Shown here in pieces: positions 21,081 through 32,359 of a DNA stretch of 64,000 nt. The notes beneath the pieces were generated by a model that was not told the origin of the DNA, made no database searches, and saw only the letters and a list, made by a program, of their open reading frames with translations. Position 1 is the stretch's first letter; each line of letters starts with the position of its first letter. Source of the stretch: JBDHUW01 sp964642385. GTDB taxonomy: Bacteria > Patescibacteriota > Gracilibacteria > Absconditabacterales > Absconditicoccaceae. Where the stretch lies: positions 1-64,000 of the forward strand of contig CAZXON010000001.1 in assembly GCA_964642385.1 (NCBI GenBank). The letters are read 5' to 3'. A program made the translations under genes and the position numbers.

Positions 21081-22553
21081 ATGATTTTAATAGACATGAT
21101 CACGACATACAATGATGAAAAAGTAGAATACCTACGTGATCTATGGTCAAAAATAGTACAACATATAGCTCAATCGAACGATCCAAAGAAAATTGTCTCT
21201 TTTCTCACTAAATGTGGAATTGTTGGAATTGATGAAAAAACGACAACTATCTATATTTGAGTTCCAAACGAATTCGTTCTTTCTCAAGTAAAAAAATTTC
21301 TTGCAAAACCCCTTCAAAACGCAGTTGAAAACACATATAATCCGCAATATAGGATCTCTTTTTCGCTCTATGAACCATTTCAAAGCGCCAAACACCGTCT
21401 TCTTGTAGATTTGAAAAAACTATTAAACCTCAAAGATAAACCTTCTGAGGCCATGCTCGATGGGAAAACAAAAAAAAAACTATCTGAACAAGTTTGAATC
21501 GTTTTTGACGCACAGTTTACTTTTGAAAATTATATTGTTTGAGATAATAACATGCTAGCTCACAATGCTGGAAGAGCTGTTGCTGAAAAACCTGGTCAAG
21601 CTTACAATCCTCTTTTCATATATTGATGAGTATGATTGGGAAAAACACATCTAATACAAGCTATTGGAAATGAAATCATAAATGAAGATTGATGAAAAGT
21701 AGTTACATACCTTCCTACTACGAAATTTCTTGATGAAGTAATTGAGTCAATCAAAAAAAACAAATTAAATGAATTCATTCAAAAATTAGATAATGTAGAT
21801 GTTATTATGTTGGATGACATTCAATTTTTAGCAGAAAAAGAAAAGACTCAAGAAATATTTTATAATATTTTTAACGATTTTATTGCTAACAAAAAACAAA
21901 TTATTCTCACTTCAGATCGCGCACCAAGAGAGCTTAAACAACTTGAACCTAGGTTAAAGACTCGTTTTGCAAATGGACTTGTATGTGATATTCAGTCTCC
22001 TAATTTTGAGACAAGAGTTGCAATACTGAAAATAAAATGTGCTCAAAAGTCATGCGATTTGGATAATGAACTTTTATGATTAATTGCACAAACAATTACT
22101 TCAAATGTGAGAGAGTTAGAATGAGCATTAAATATTCTAGTTTCAAGACAGACATTAATGAATAAGGAATTAGATAAAGAAGCCGTAGAAAGCTGCCTAA
22201 AAACGCTTTGATATTCATTAGAAGCAAGCGAATCTTGATCTAAAAATTCTCAACCAATTAACAATAGAAGCGTTAGTCATTTTGCTACCATCGTTGAAAA
22301 AGTAAGTGAGTATTACAACATATCTGCTAGTGATATAAAATCAGAAAGTAGAAAAAAAGAAATCTCACAGGCTCGTCAAATGCTGATGTTTATTGCTAAA
22401 AAATATTTTGATCGAACACTTGAAAAAATAGGTGACTACTTTGGTTGACGCAATCATGCAACAGTTATTTATGCTACAGATACTTTTGAAAAGCAACTAC
22501 GCCATGACAAACAATTAGAAAATGATTTATTGATGATTGTAGATGGATTATAA
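21081..22553 (+). CDS. dnaA: Replication initiator DnaA
   Basis: 490 residues from ATG 21081; ATG 21096 is equally plausible and ATG 20901 would add 60 unconserved residues. Domain I begins DEKVEYLRDLWSKIVQHI. Domain III has FENYIVGDNNMLAHNA, Walker A GGVGLGKTH (two TGA-Gly in the approach), Walker B VIMLDDIQF, and sensor region TSDRAPRELKQLEPRLKTRF. Domain IV ends with the DnaA-box-binding GRNHATVIYA signature. The length is slightly above average (about 450). It initiates replication by opening oriC. It is followed by an unrelated phosphatase 37 nt downstream; dnaN is not next to it. Confidence 0.97.
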
Positions 22554-22590
22554 AATATTTTTATTTGCAAACAACAATATCACAAAACCA

Positions 22591-23208
22591 ATGATAAATA
22601 TATACCTAGCAAGACATGGTCAAGATGAAGACAACGAAAATGGACTTTTAAATTGACATCGCGACAGACCTTTGACGAAAATTGGCTTAGAACAAGCGAC
22701 AGCACTCGCAGAAATGATCAGAAATAGCGGAATCCATTTTGACAAAATTTATTCTTCTCCACTACAAAGAGCATACAAAACAGCATGAATCATTGCAGAT
22801 GCGGTTAATATGGATCAACCAGAGATAATTGAGGAACTCAAAGAAAGGGATTTTGGTGATCTCACTGGAATAAAAATTTCAGAGGCAGTAGAAATGTCTC
22901 GCCCCAATACATTATCAAGTTCCACAGTAGAATACATGTTATATCCCGAGAATGGAGAAACTTTTCAGACACTTCTAGAAAGGGCAAAAAAAGTACTAGA
23001 ATTCATAGAAAGCAAACACACTAATGGAAATATTCTTTTAGTCGCCCATGGAGATATTGGTAAGATGATCTATGCAAATTATTACAAAATAGATCGAAAA
23101 GAAGTTTTGCAGTGATTCCATTTTTGAAATGCAGAACTTATATTGTTATCTCCAAATACAAAAAAATCAAATGCTTATCTATTCAAAACATCGCAACATA
23201 ACTTATAA
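22591..23208 (+). CDS. Histidine phosphatase (phosphoglycerate mutase-like)
   Basis: 205 residues. The catalytic motif LARHGQ lies at residues 6-11 (H8), followed by GHRDRPLTKIGLEQA. The mid-region has IYSSPLQRAYKTA, and the second active-site His is in LLVAHGDIGKM. This is the RHG branch of the histidine phosphatase superfamily, which includes cofactor-dependent phosphoglycerate mutases, PhoE-like broad phosphatases and cobalamin phosphatases. Sequence alone does not fix the substrate. It starts 37 nt after dnaA. Its stop codon abuts, base for base, the stop of the convergent methyltransferase at 23209. Confidence 0.88.
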
Positions 23209-23679
23209 TTAATAATTTCTTAGCGCTCGCATAAAAATCGCAGCAGTCTGCCCTACGTTTAGTGATTCTTTTATTCAATGCATTGGGATTTTGACTACCG
23301 CATCTACTTGCTCCAAAGTTGTTTCATCAACGCCATCAACTTCATTTCCCAAAATCACAACCAAATTCCCGATAGAAGGATTGTTTTGTATAAAGGTATT
23401 CAAATCAATAGATGTATCGGTCAATTCTGCTGAAACTATATAATATCAGATCCCATGGAAATGATCTATAGCAGCTTGCGTTGTGAGAAATTCTAAAACA
23501 CCAACTGACTCTTCTGCACCAAGAGATGTTTTCTTTACTTTAGGTTGAGAAAAAGGAGACGGAGTGTATCACGTCAAAACCACATCTCGACCTAACGCAT
23601 CCGCAGTACGTATAATATTACCAACGTTATAACAACTACGAAGATTCTCCATAAGTATGTAATTTTTATTTTTTCACAT
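23209..23679 (-). CDS. SpoU/TrmH-family RNA 2'-O-methyltransferase
   Basis: 156 residues. The SPOUT motifs are clear: motif 1 ENLRSCYNVGNIIRTADALG, motif 2 NLVVILGNEVDGVD, motif 3 IPMHGIKESLNVGQTAAI with a TGA-Gly at the knot glycine. The length fits a single-domain SpoU enzyme without an N-terminal substrate-binding domain. The target could be tRNA (TrmH-like) or rRNA. The 3' end abuts the phosphatase stop without a spacer. The racemase-like gene lies upstream in the same direction, its stop 8 nt before this start. Confidence 0.9.
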
Positions 23680-23687
23680 GTGTATTG

Positions 23688-24518
23688 TTATAGATTAATT
23701 TTTTCAGTATTGATATTATTTTGTTTCCCTTTTCCAAGCAATCGAATCAATTTCTTTTCACTGAAAAGAAGATCAATATGTCATGTATATACAATATTAA
23801 TATCATATTTTTGATTATGTTCCTTTTGTTGATCAAACGCAGTATATAGGTTATTAAATACTTTTTCTATCTTTTCTAATCAATGCCAGTGCATTTTTTT
23901 TGTGCGAATTAATTTTTGTATTGTAACATCATATGCTAAATATCCATAATTACACGGTATGATTGTGTCAACTCACGCATCGACCAAACCACGCAAGTCA
24001 CGCTTAAGAACATTATGCATCATCCAATTCTTCCACCCCAATTGCATTATGAAATACTTCCACATGCGAGCGTGTTTAAATCGAAAAGCAAATGGCTTGT
24101 GAAATTTTTTTATTGTTTGTTGAACTGGGGTTAACTCATGTTTATCACATAATTCCTTTAGCTCTTCTTGGTATTCAGAATCAAAATAGTCTCCAACAAA
24201 TCCAATTTTTCATATACGAGAAAAAGGTAAACACTCTTGTATTACATATGTCTTAAATAAAGGGAAGATGTAATCACTCCATTCCTTCTGTTGTAAAAAA
24301 TGAAGTTCTAACAATGGTGGCAAGATCACTGCCTCTATTCATCTTTTTTTGCTTATTTCTAACAATTTCTCCACTCTTTGAAAAACAAAATCACTATTTT
24401 TCTCTGATCGATCTCCTCATTCTTGATCAAAAAAAAATGTATATACAGAGTCTTGCTTTGTTAAAAAGCGAAATAAAATTAAAATATCTACTGAGGAACT
24501 AATAATTCATATTTTCAT
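23688..24518 (-). CDS. Unknown protein, distantly racemase-like
   Basis: 276 residues, reading through seven TGA codons. The N-terminus MKIGIISSSVDILILFRFL and the later VDTIIPCNYGYLAYD recall the Asp/Glu racemase superfamily, which has a CNT-type cysteine after a hydrophobic strand. The middle (GIEAVILPPLLELHFLQ, RIGKIGFVGDY) also fits alternating strands and helices. The resemblance is weak: the C-terminal half (HWHGLEKIEKVFNNLY) is not typical. The 8-nt spacing to the SpoU gene suggests cotranscription. The assignment is a guess. Confidence 0.4.
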
Positions 24519-24539
24519 ATTAATATAGTGGAAATAATA

Positions 24540-25805
24540 TTATTTTTTTCTTTCTTTCTGGAAAGCAAGTGAAATAATTACAGCAATAGGTACAGCCAAC
24601 AAAATCCCCATAAATCCGAATAAAGAGGCACCCATTAGCATACAAATAAATATTACCAATGCGCTTATACCAAGTGTTTTATTCATAATTATTGGCGTAA
24701 GAATATTGTTTTCTGATTGGTTAACAAGTATATACAAACCAAGTACCAAAAGTGATATCTTCCATCCAGCTGCCAATATAGTAACAAAAAAAGCAATTGC
24801 CATTCCTATAAAAGCTCACACGTATGGAATAAAATTCATGAGACCAGCAATAATTGCTAGAGTGCCTATATTTGGGATGTTTACTCACAAAATCCAAGCT
24901 GCTAGTTGGAACATGATACCAACTGCAACACCAACATATGCACATACGATAATTTGCCCTTTTATCCACAATCATAACTTAGCGTACATCCTTTGTAATT
25001 TTACATATACGTGATTTTTTTTACTGCCTGCGATAGAAGAAAGAAACTCAACAACTCATTCTTTTTCAACAGAAAAAAATATTGCCAGCACAAACATCAT
25101 GATTGCTTGTGTTATAGTCATAAAGACAGTTGTTACTATCTTAACGGCAAATCATCATAAACTTGTAACATAGGTAGTACCTGTAGAAATAATCTGTGAT
25201 ATATTATTTTGTAATGCTGTTTGAAGAGAAATAATTGCATCAGGGGTAAAAACATCATTTATGAAAAAGGTTTTTAATGAACTTGGGAGAAAATTTAGAT
25301 TATTTTCTATAATAGATGACAATGACTGAGTTTGTAAAATTTGTTGTAAATTAGTTATTTGTTCTAGCCCAAGATTTAATGCTTGCGCGAGCTGAGTAAA
25401 GAAAAATGGAGCAACTATGAAGGCTATCAGAGCAAGGAATAGTATTACAAGAAAATATGCAATAGCTATTGCTAATCATCTTGGCATTTTTTTAGATAAA
25501 TAGACAACAGATGAGTCCATAATCATAGAAATCAAAAATGCGGCAAGAATCATATACACGATGCTGAGTGCTGAATATATCACATACCCTATATATACAG
25601 CTAACAAGCCAATTAACCAAAAAACAAGAAAATTATGAGAAGTAAGTCAACCCGTCTTGGTTGGTTTTGCCACCTCATCTTCTTGTATGAGATAACTATA
25701 TTTTTCCTCAATAGCAGCAAGTTCTCTTTCTTTTTTGCTTTCAAGTATGCGTTGTTGATCTTTAAAATTAGAAATTATTGTTTTTATTCGCTTTTTAAAT
25801 CCCAT
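24540..25805 (-). CDS. AI-2E/PerM family membrane transporter
   Basis: 421 residues with about eight transmembrane segments. The family traits are visible: a long central extracellular/cytoplasmic helix region (EQITNLQQILQTQSL), the GVVEFLSS-type loop, and the C-terminal block GLMNFIPYVGAFIGM, then NILTPIIMNKTLGISALVIF. Members export small molecules or act as Na+/H+ antiporters; the role here is unknown. A soluble N-terminal extension (about 60 residues, ESKKERELAAIEEKYS) precedes the first helix. Its start overlaps the 3' end of the RnpA-like gene by 22 nt, so the two are translationally linked. Confidence 0.88.
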
Positions 25806-26236
25806 AGTTTTTTGGAGAAAAGAGATAAACTTTTTAAAAATACTTGTTTTTGCGTCTCAAGTATATGTGTTTTATTGGCAGTTGCAAGGATTTGTGTGAG
25901 ATCTTCGCTCCATTTTTTTTGAGGCACAGCGAGTATACACCAATCTCATTTATCTAAACCTAACTGGTCGACGCATGCATAAAAAATTCTTTTTATAAAA
26001 TGCCTTTGAACAGCTGTTTTCAATAGCTTATTTGGTAATTGGATTCCCCGTTGAATATGGGAACTAGGTGTTTTAAGTTCTAAATCACTGGTAGATTCAT
26101 TCTGTTGTGATTTTTTTCTGGTTGTTTTAACTCATACAAAATACACAAAAGGATACACAGCTATCTTTTGGGTAGTTGAACGTGCAAATAAGCGAGTTAT
26201 ATCTCTGGTACGCAATCTACGTTCTTGTGATAACAT
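25784..26236 (-). CDS. RNase P protein-like (RnpA-like)
   Basis: 150 residues. The start MLSQERRLRTRDITRLFARS and the central stretch PNKLLKTAVQRHFIKRIFYA match the RNase P protein pattern (KK..K-AVxRNxxKR). DWCILAVP follows, like the family's final strand. The loop between (TTRKKSQQNESTSDLEL) is longer than usual. RnpA binds the RNase P RNA to process tRNA 5' ends. It overlaps the clamp-loader gene by 20 nt upstream and the transporter by 22 nt downstream. Bacterial rnpA usually sits beside rpmH and yidC, which are absent here. Confidence 0.6.
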
Positions 26237-27197
26237 CTAGACGAAGGAGAAAATCATAGAAAATATGTTCGTTTTTTATAGGATAGTTACAAAGATTAAT
26301 CGTTTCCTGTGTGGCAGCTACATGATCTCGGCTTTGTTGTTTTGCGGCATAATAAATATATGCTTGTAAAAGTATTTTATGATATCCCGATGTAATCACT
26401 GGAAGCAGTTCTTTATATACTTCAAAAGGTGTTTTCATGGGAATATGTATTCTATCGGCCAAAGTATCTTGTTGATTATGTGATGGTTGTAATCATATAG
26501 GATAACTATGTACAAGAGCTTCATATCATTTTTGTAAAGCTTGCATAGCATCAGGTTTTTGAACTAAACTTTCTAGAATTCAAACACGACCGTTTGCAAG
26601 AGCATATAAAAAACCACGATCGAATCCTTGCAAAAAAGGTTGTTCTAAAATATAAGCATCCATGTGGATATCATCCACTGGATAGAAGGAAAATAAAAGA
26701 GCTCTTGAAAGGATCGTTGGGAGAATATAACTTAGTTCAGAGCAAGTAGCAATGATTAATCTTCAAGTAAGTGGTTCCTCTAATATTTTTAAAAGTGCAT
26801 TGGCTGCTTGCTCAGTGAGGCGCTCTATGTCCTCTATAATTAAACATTTGTAATCCCCTGCTGGAGATTTTACAATCCATTCTTGTACCTCTCTAATACC
26901 AAAATCATTATAAAAAGATCAATCTTCTAGCTGAATAGTGTCGTCAGAAGAAATTTTTATGGTATGCGGCTTTTCTAATTCTTGGGTGAAATCATATAAA
27001 GTTAAACAATCATTGAAATAGTATTCTTTCAAAAGGTTTTTAGCTAGTTGTTCGGCTACAGTTATTTTTCATAATCATGATGGACCCGTAAATAACAAAA
27101 AAGGTACAGGTATTTTTCCTGTCTGTATAATTTTATCTACATATGCAGTGAGAATATTACGTATACGCTCATTACCCTTGGGTGCTATTTTCATCAT
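26217..27197 (-). CDS. Clamp-loader delta'-like AAA+ protein
   Basis: 326 residues. The P-loop GPSGLGKIT occurs near residue 37 (two TGA-Gly), and the Walker B-like IIEDIERLTEQAANALLKILEEP is the hallmark of DNA polymerase III delta'/tau proteins. RLIIATCSELSYILPTILSRA corresponds to the sensor 1/SRC region; the canonical SRC is ILSRA here. The C-terminal helical collar is diverged. Delta' is the stator of the sliding-clamp loader. Two adjacent ATGs at 27197 and 27194 are possible starts. It overlaps the RnpA-like gene by 20 nt. Confidence 0.8.
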
Positions 27198-27378
27198 ATC
27201 CGTAGATAAGAATAGTACAAAACAATAAAGGGAAAAGTATTACACGTCGAATCGACGGCTTACGCCAAAGATATGCAGGATAATCCTTAAACATGAATTG
27301 CATCAGTTGTTTTCGCCTATTATCAGTATGGATGGGATGTATACTATAGCGAAAAAAATCAGAAACTAAGTGACGCAT
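27172..27378 (-). CDS. Possible small membrane protein
   Basis: 68 residues: a basic N-terminal half (DNRRKQLMQFMFKDYPAYLW) and one hydrophobic segment (VILFPLLFCTILIYGY). The frame overlaps the clamp-loader start by 26 nt, as do the other genes of this chain. I recognise no family, and the frame also overlaps the end of the fragmented frame upstream. It may be only an open frame. Confidence 0.3.
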   Translation of the reverse strand: MRHLVSDFFRYSIHPIHTDNRRKQLMQFMFKDYPAYLWRKPSIRRVILFPLLFCTILIYGYDENSTQG

Positions 27379-27962
27379 AGTGTATTTTTAGGGAATTGAT
27401 GGGTATATGCAAGGGAAAAAACAAAATATTCAAATCATATTCTTACGGTTGGATACATTCAATAATTGATTTTGTAGTTGCGTGGAAACAATTTACATTA
27501 TATGCTTCACACCGAGTAGATATAGCAACAGAACATGATGATCTTTGAATTGCAACCGTTTTTGGATAAAATTTTCTACAATACGATAAATCAATTGCAT
27601 GAATTCAAGATACTCAATCATCATCAGTTTGCCGTTGTTTTGTTTCTAGGTTAAGATGTTGATTTACCTTTCAAGGTCATCAAACAACAGCAGGCCTAAC
27701 AAATATTGTCTACAATAATTACTGGTTCCATTGGTTGGGTATTTATTGGCTCCATTGGTTGGCTAATTACTGGCTTCGGTGTCGCATTCACTTCTGGTGT
27801 TTTGGGGTTTTTTTAAAACTTATAAATAATTATGCTTCATACTATCAAAATTGCAACTCATAAGAATGGACGCAAACGGTAAAAAAAATTATTACGATCT
27901 GAATTTGATACAAAATCTGTTGCTTCATATTGTAAAGGAATGTTTTCATGATCTTTTTCCAT
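27344..27962 (-). pseudogene. Fragmented membrane-anchored cysteine-containing protein
   Basis: Downstream of elp3 an ATG at 27962 opens MEKDHENIPLQYEATDF, followed by a transmembrane helix (FLGVAILIVGSIIIYKF) and a TAA at 27813-27815. In the same frame it resumes as a Pro-rich linker with a repeated QPMEPIN/QPMEPVI unit, up to TAG 27696-27698. A different frame then carries a Cys-rich stretch (SYCRK, RSSCSVAISTRCEAYNVNC, SIIECIQPGEYD) to TAG 27344. Anchor, linker and Cys domain make sense as one exported protein broken by a stop and a frameshift. Sequencing errors or a real pseudogene are both possible. Confidence 0.4.
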
Positions 27963-27985
27963 GTATATAAGATTATGGGAATAAA

Positions 27986-30037
27986 TTAAATATCTTTGAC
28001 CATATAAGTCCCTTCTAAAACATATCACAGTTTTTTATAGTATTCCCTCACTCAAACCCCAGAAATTACTGAGATTTTTTTGTAACCAAGTTTATTTGAT
28101 ACTGATTCAGCTGCTTGCATGAGTTGTGTTCCCAATCATGTATGTTGAACAGTTTCTCAATCGTTTCATTCAATATTTGAAGAATGTATTTTTGCAAGCT
28201 GACCATAGACATGTAACTCTCTAATAAGCGATGTCTTTTTTCAAAGTCATTCTCGCTGTATTGATTCATTTTCTTTTGGCAAAAGCAATCTCGTAAAAGC
28301 ATATATATATCACAAATCATCTTCAAAACTCAAAAATAATTCATTTCATACGCTTGATGTATATGTCCTTATTATCATTTGTATATACAATGGATTCTGA
28401 TCCTTTCTATGCCTCATTTCACGAGCTCTCGTATCTAATGCAACATAATTTCTCATGCTTTGTAAATCAATTGGTACTCAAACAATATAAGTCAAAATGA
28501 CATCATTATTTTGATTGTTATTTTCAGTATGTAATGATAAATCATCTAATTCTATATCGGTTTTTATGGCTTCTAAGGCCTCATCACTTGTATTATAATA
28601 AACTGCATTTGGATATAGACGATTATACAATGCTTCTCTCAAAGCAAGGTCATCTATATTTTCTTGTATCATTTCGCGCTCCGTTATTTGACGAAGATTC
28701 GTAATATCGCTTCATGCAACAATTTCTTGTGATGGAATATCACGGATTAAACGTTTGATACGAGTATACGGTGGGATAATATCGCGTTGCACTGTTTTGA
28801 TGATCTTTTTCAAATCTAGTTCATCTAATGGTTTATAGTCTCACTGAGTATATAATCTAAATAACTCTGTATCAGGGATTACTGATGTTGGATAAAATTT
28901 TATTTCATCAGGCTTGAAAAACTCGTCAGCATATGCTAAAGAAAAAGTATCGATGTCTTTTTGGATGGTAGAACCATATAATCAAGGCATAAAATGGATC
29001 GAAAACTTGAAACCATATTGACGCATTTTATGAACAGCATCACGAGCTTGTTGGACCGAATGACCACGTTTATTCATATCAAGAACATCATCAAACATAG
29101 ATTGCAATCCCATCTCTAAACGTGTCACTCCTCGAGTACGCCACAAACGACAATTTTCATCAGTGATATATTCAGGACGTGTTTCGACAGTCAATCATAT
29201 AATACGATGCTTTGTAGTTTCATTTATACGAATAGATTCTCCAATTGTCGCAGGATAGTTAATACCTAAGGTGTCTATTGAGAAATTAGGCATGCCTATT
29301 ACGGGATTCTTTTGTGTATCTTCTGCAAAAACATCATTTTCATTTACCTGTTCCTCGTCATCTCAAAAAGAATTTTTATCATTAGCATCCCTACTATCTT
29401 TTTCCAAATTAGGTATTTTTTGCATAAATTCCTCAAATGTATTGCATGCATCATACAGTCATTTTAAAAAAGATTCCTTGTAAGATTTGGGATAGACATC
29501 CCATGTTCCACCCAAGACAATCATCTCAATTTTATCAGTATCATGCCCAGTACGATACAAAGATAGCAATCTATTGTATACTTGTTTGTGAGGGTCAAAC
29601 TGGTTCATTAAAGCGCGCATTGCACCTGGCTCTGTCTTGATATAACTTTTTGGCATTGTTGGATCATTTGGGCAAAATATACACTGCCCGGGGCATCGAA
29701 AAGGTTTCGTAAGAACTTGAATAGGGACAATTCACGACAACGATCTCACTGCGCGTTTCTTGAGAACCTGCTCTAAAAATACAGAACGTTGAAAACTGCC
29801 ATCTTCGATGGATTGGCGATATACTTGAAGCAATTCAGTATTCGTAGGAATATTTGGAATATTGTTCTCTTTGACAAATTGGCGTTTTAATTTCATAATT
29901 TGAGAAATAATGTCATCTGTTGATACATATTCCTTTTGTTCCAATTGTAAGATTTTTTCAAGAAGTTCTCTTTGTTTTTTCATCCTTCTTATAGTAGCAA
30001 ATCGGAAAGTAAATGGTAGAGATTTTAACATATGCAT
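27986..30037 (-). CDS. Elp3-type tRNA uridine acetyltransferase (radical SAM plus GNAT)
   Basis: 683 residues from the upstream start 30037; ATG 29983 would give 665. The radical SAM cluster is CPGQCIFC (C115, C119, C122), preceded by LTKPFR. LGGTWDVYPKSYKESF and VETRPEYITDENCRLWR are core Elp3 blocks. The C-terminal GNAT domain has LHVYGQLAKIH, GLGTQLMQAAE and the ending GVREYYKKLGYVLEGTYM. An acidic insert (about residues 180-230, DDEEQVNENDVFAED) enlarges it. Elp3 makes the cm5-type modification at tRNA U34. It stands alone downstream of the dispersed repeat pair at 30034-30202. Confidence 0.92.
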
Positions 30038-30140
30038 CTGAACGAGGCTCTTTTCTCTGCTCGCAGAAAGAAAAGAGACGAAGTGAAGAGCATAGAGTGG
30101 ATCATAGGCACTATTATACTTTACTTTTCCTATAATCCAA
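30034..30140 (+). repeat. Dispersed repeat, copy 1
   Basis: Matches copy 4 (57721-57826) along its full length with scattered differences. It begins CTGAACGAGGCTCTTTTC, has an inverted repeat CTCTTTTCT...AGAAAGAAAAGAG, and ends CTTTTCCTATAATCC. Read on the minus strand it holds a TATAAT box ahead of the elp3 start. Confidence 0.75.
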
Positions 30141-30143
30141 AAA

Positions 30144-30202
30144 ATGCCTCTGAGTGAGACTCATTTCTCTGCTCGCAGAAAGAAAAGAGGCGAAGCGGTG
30201 GG
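30144..30202 (+). repeat. Dispersed repeat, copy 2 (5' part)
   Basis: The same 5' module (GCCTCTGAGTGAGACTC...GAAAAGAGGCGAAGCGG) lies in tandem after copy 1. It is followed to about 30310 by an AT-rich module of ATTAAT/ATTATT words that also follows copy 3. Confidence 0.7.
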
Positions 30203-30353
30203 TATTTAATTATTAATTATGAATTATTAATGATTAATGATTAATTAAAAATAATTCCTTATCATTAATCAATAACCATTAATCAGTATTATGTTTTTGG
30301 TTTTTCTTTAATTTAAAAAAAAGAGGGTGGATAACCAACCCCTTAATTATACT

Positions 30354-30848
30354 TTATTCGCCCTTTATGAGCTGGTTTATCAGTTCCTTGGTAAGAAGAC
30401 CATTTCGGGTGATTGAGAGAACATCATCAATCGAAATGAGCTCTCCATCATAGAACATGCTGCTTTCCCCCAAGGAGAAAGTCATACTCCTTGCAAGAGC
30501 AAGAATAAACAACTCTTTTTCATCCTGGCTCATGTCTTTACAAGCAAAACCAATGATCAGAGCATTGTTTAGTCTTATAGCTCCTTTTGATTGTGCAATC
30601 GTCTGGGAGGACGATATTGCAGCTGGAGTGGCCGATAGAATAAGGCATTTTCTTTCTGCGGATTCTTTTTCAAAATCATGCCCCTCAGAGATCCTTGTGG
30701 TCTGAAGCAAATTAGAATCGGAAGAAAAAACGGCCAAATAACCACCATCTTTTTTACCAAACACCGTTTCAAATGTATGGAAGATGTTTTCTGCGTTTTT
30801 CGCAATTTGCGAGAGTACCGCAACCGCAATTGGATAATTTTTTTTCAT
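30354..30848 (-). CDS. Unknown soluble protein without UGA codons
   Basis: 164 residues from ATG 30848, or 173 from ATG 30875. About ten glycines are present and none uses TGA, unlike most neighbours, and the base composition is less AT-rich. A strand-rich N-terminal part (GGYLAVFSSDSNLLQTTRI) precedes SAERKCLILSATPAAISS and GAIRLNNALIIGFACKDMS. The last elements loosely recall the GlcG/HbpS (DUF336) fold, where an AERKA-type helix precedes a GG-x-I-R strand. No signal peptide or membrane segment is visible. The family is unproven; the gene may have been acquired more recently than its neighbours. Confidence 0.55.
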   Translation of the reverse strand: MKKNYPIAVAVLSQIAKNAENIFHTFETVFGKKDGGYLAVFSSDSNLLQTTRISEGHDFEKESAERKCLILSATPAAISSSQTIAQSKGAIRLNNALIIGFACKDMSQDEKELFILALARSMTFSLGESSMFYDGELISIDDVLSITRNGLLTKELINQLIKGE

Positions 30849-30998
30849 ATTTTTTATTTTAATTGTATTTCGCAATCATATATTATGTATTTTTCAAAGA
30901 AAGTCAATAGTATCTAGATTTTTCTAACTAGTAAATTTTTGGATAAAAATGTTTTAAAAAAAGATTGTTTAGCGTTGGTCGTTAAATATACTGATATT

Positions 30999-32297
30999 AT
31001 GACAAACGTTGAAAGGATAAAAAATATTTCTACACATGCAAAAAATTCTACATGAATAAAAAATTTTTTGTTATGATTAAGTATTTGAACGGCTTTAACT
31101 CTGGGCCTACAATGAACGCAACAAGAAGATCAAAAAAACACCAAAAAACAGCAAACTTATTCTACTATGCAAGGAGTAAAAATTAAAAAATTGGTAGAGG
31201 ATGCAACTTACGAATTAAGAAAAAACATAATCCTCAATACCGATCAAATACAATTCAACAAAAATTTTGATCAAAACAAACTACCTCCTTACAAAAGGCA
31301 ACAGTTAGATAATGAAGATGCTACAGTTCATGCAATTCAAAAATTGCAATATCAATGACAAATAGATAGCTATCAGGAAGAGTGGTTTAAAAAACTGCCT
31401 CCCCTTTCCAAAGAAGAAACAGAGTCAGTAGAAAAAATGCTAGATGATTATACAATCCGTTGCACTATACTCAAAGACAAACCAATAATGCAAAATGTAA
31501 ATTATATTGCCGTCCATAGTACAGGTTCAACAAAATCAGAGGTAATAACATATCTAAGGAAGACTGGGAAGGTTCATTATGTTGTATTGGAAGATTGATC
31601 TATTATCCAGTATTTAGCAAGCAACAAAAACGCATTGGCTCAACAGAATCATCTTGGAAAATGATGAGACCCCGTGTCGTGCGCATCACGAAATAGAAAC
31701 GATCAAGTAACTTTTGAGACCATTGGGATTGAGGTGATGGCAGGGCCAGCAAAATGATGGTCGGAGAAGCAGTATGAGACACTAAAAAACCTTTTAAGAT
31801 ATCTTTCCAATAAATATAATGTAAAAAAAGGAAATGTTATTTCTCATACAATGGTTGCTTACAACCCCGCAAAAGGGATGATGAGAAAATACGATCCATT
31901 TAAACTAGATCGAGAAAAACTTGACCTACCACCAAACGATATCCAAATCAACAAAGATATCCTTGCTGGACGTATAGCTCCAAACCTGATATCTATGTAT
32001 AAACGATTAAGAAAATGATCTCGAGGCGATGATCCGGGGCCTTGATATTCTCATGAGGAAGCTATTTCGTATTTAGAAAAACATTATGCATGAGTTAATT
32101 ACGCAATTTTGCTTCACAAAGATGCAAATGGTGGCCAAATAAATTCCAATGCTCACCTTGCAAAAGAGCCAGAAAGATGGCTGACAATTGATGAATTAAA
32201 CAATTTCATGAAAAACTACACTCCCCCTTTTAAATCAACAAAACAAATAAAACACATAAAAAGCACATCCAATCATAAAAAACACACGAAAAGGTAA
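30999..32297 (+). CDS. Membrane-anchored N-acetylmuramoyl-L-alanine amidase (Amidase_2)
   Basis: 432 residues. The N-terminal membrane anchor lies at about residues 22-41 (IKNFLLGLSIGTALTLGLQ), after a short Lys/Asn-rich N-terminus. The amidase domain spans about residues 160-330: NYIAVHSTGSTKSEV contains the first zinc His, HYVVLEDGSIIQYLA follows, then ETIGIEVMAGPAKGW and a second zinc His in NVISHTMVAYNP. It cleaves the bond between MurNAc and the stem peptide. The C-terminus (LNNFMKNYTPPFKSTKQIK and onward) is Lys/His-rich. It converges with the second amidase gene, 62 nt apart. Confidence 0.85.
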
Positions 32298-32359
32298 TTT
32301 TCAATGTGTGTTTTAAATAAGTCTAATTTGTCTTACCACCCAATAAAAAAAATTCTTGT

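Noticed and set aside
24962..24970. TTATCCACA, a perfect DnaA box
   Set aside because: A single copy inside the AI-2E transporter gene; no cluster of boxes nearby, so no origin is claimed. Another TGTGGATAA near 51350 is also single and intragenic.
28066..28326. Minus-strand frame of 86 residues inside elp3
   Set aside because: It lies in a different frame from the conserved GNAT domain of Elp3, which reads through TGA over the same DNA.
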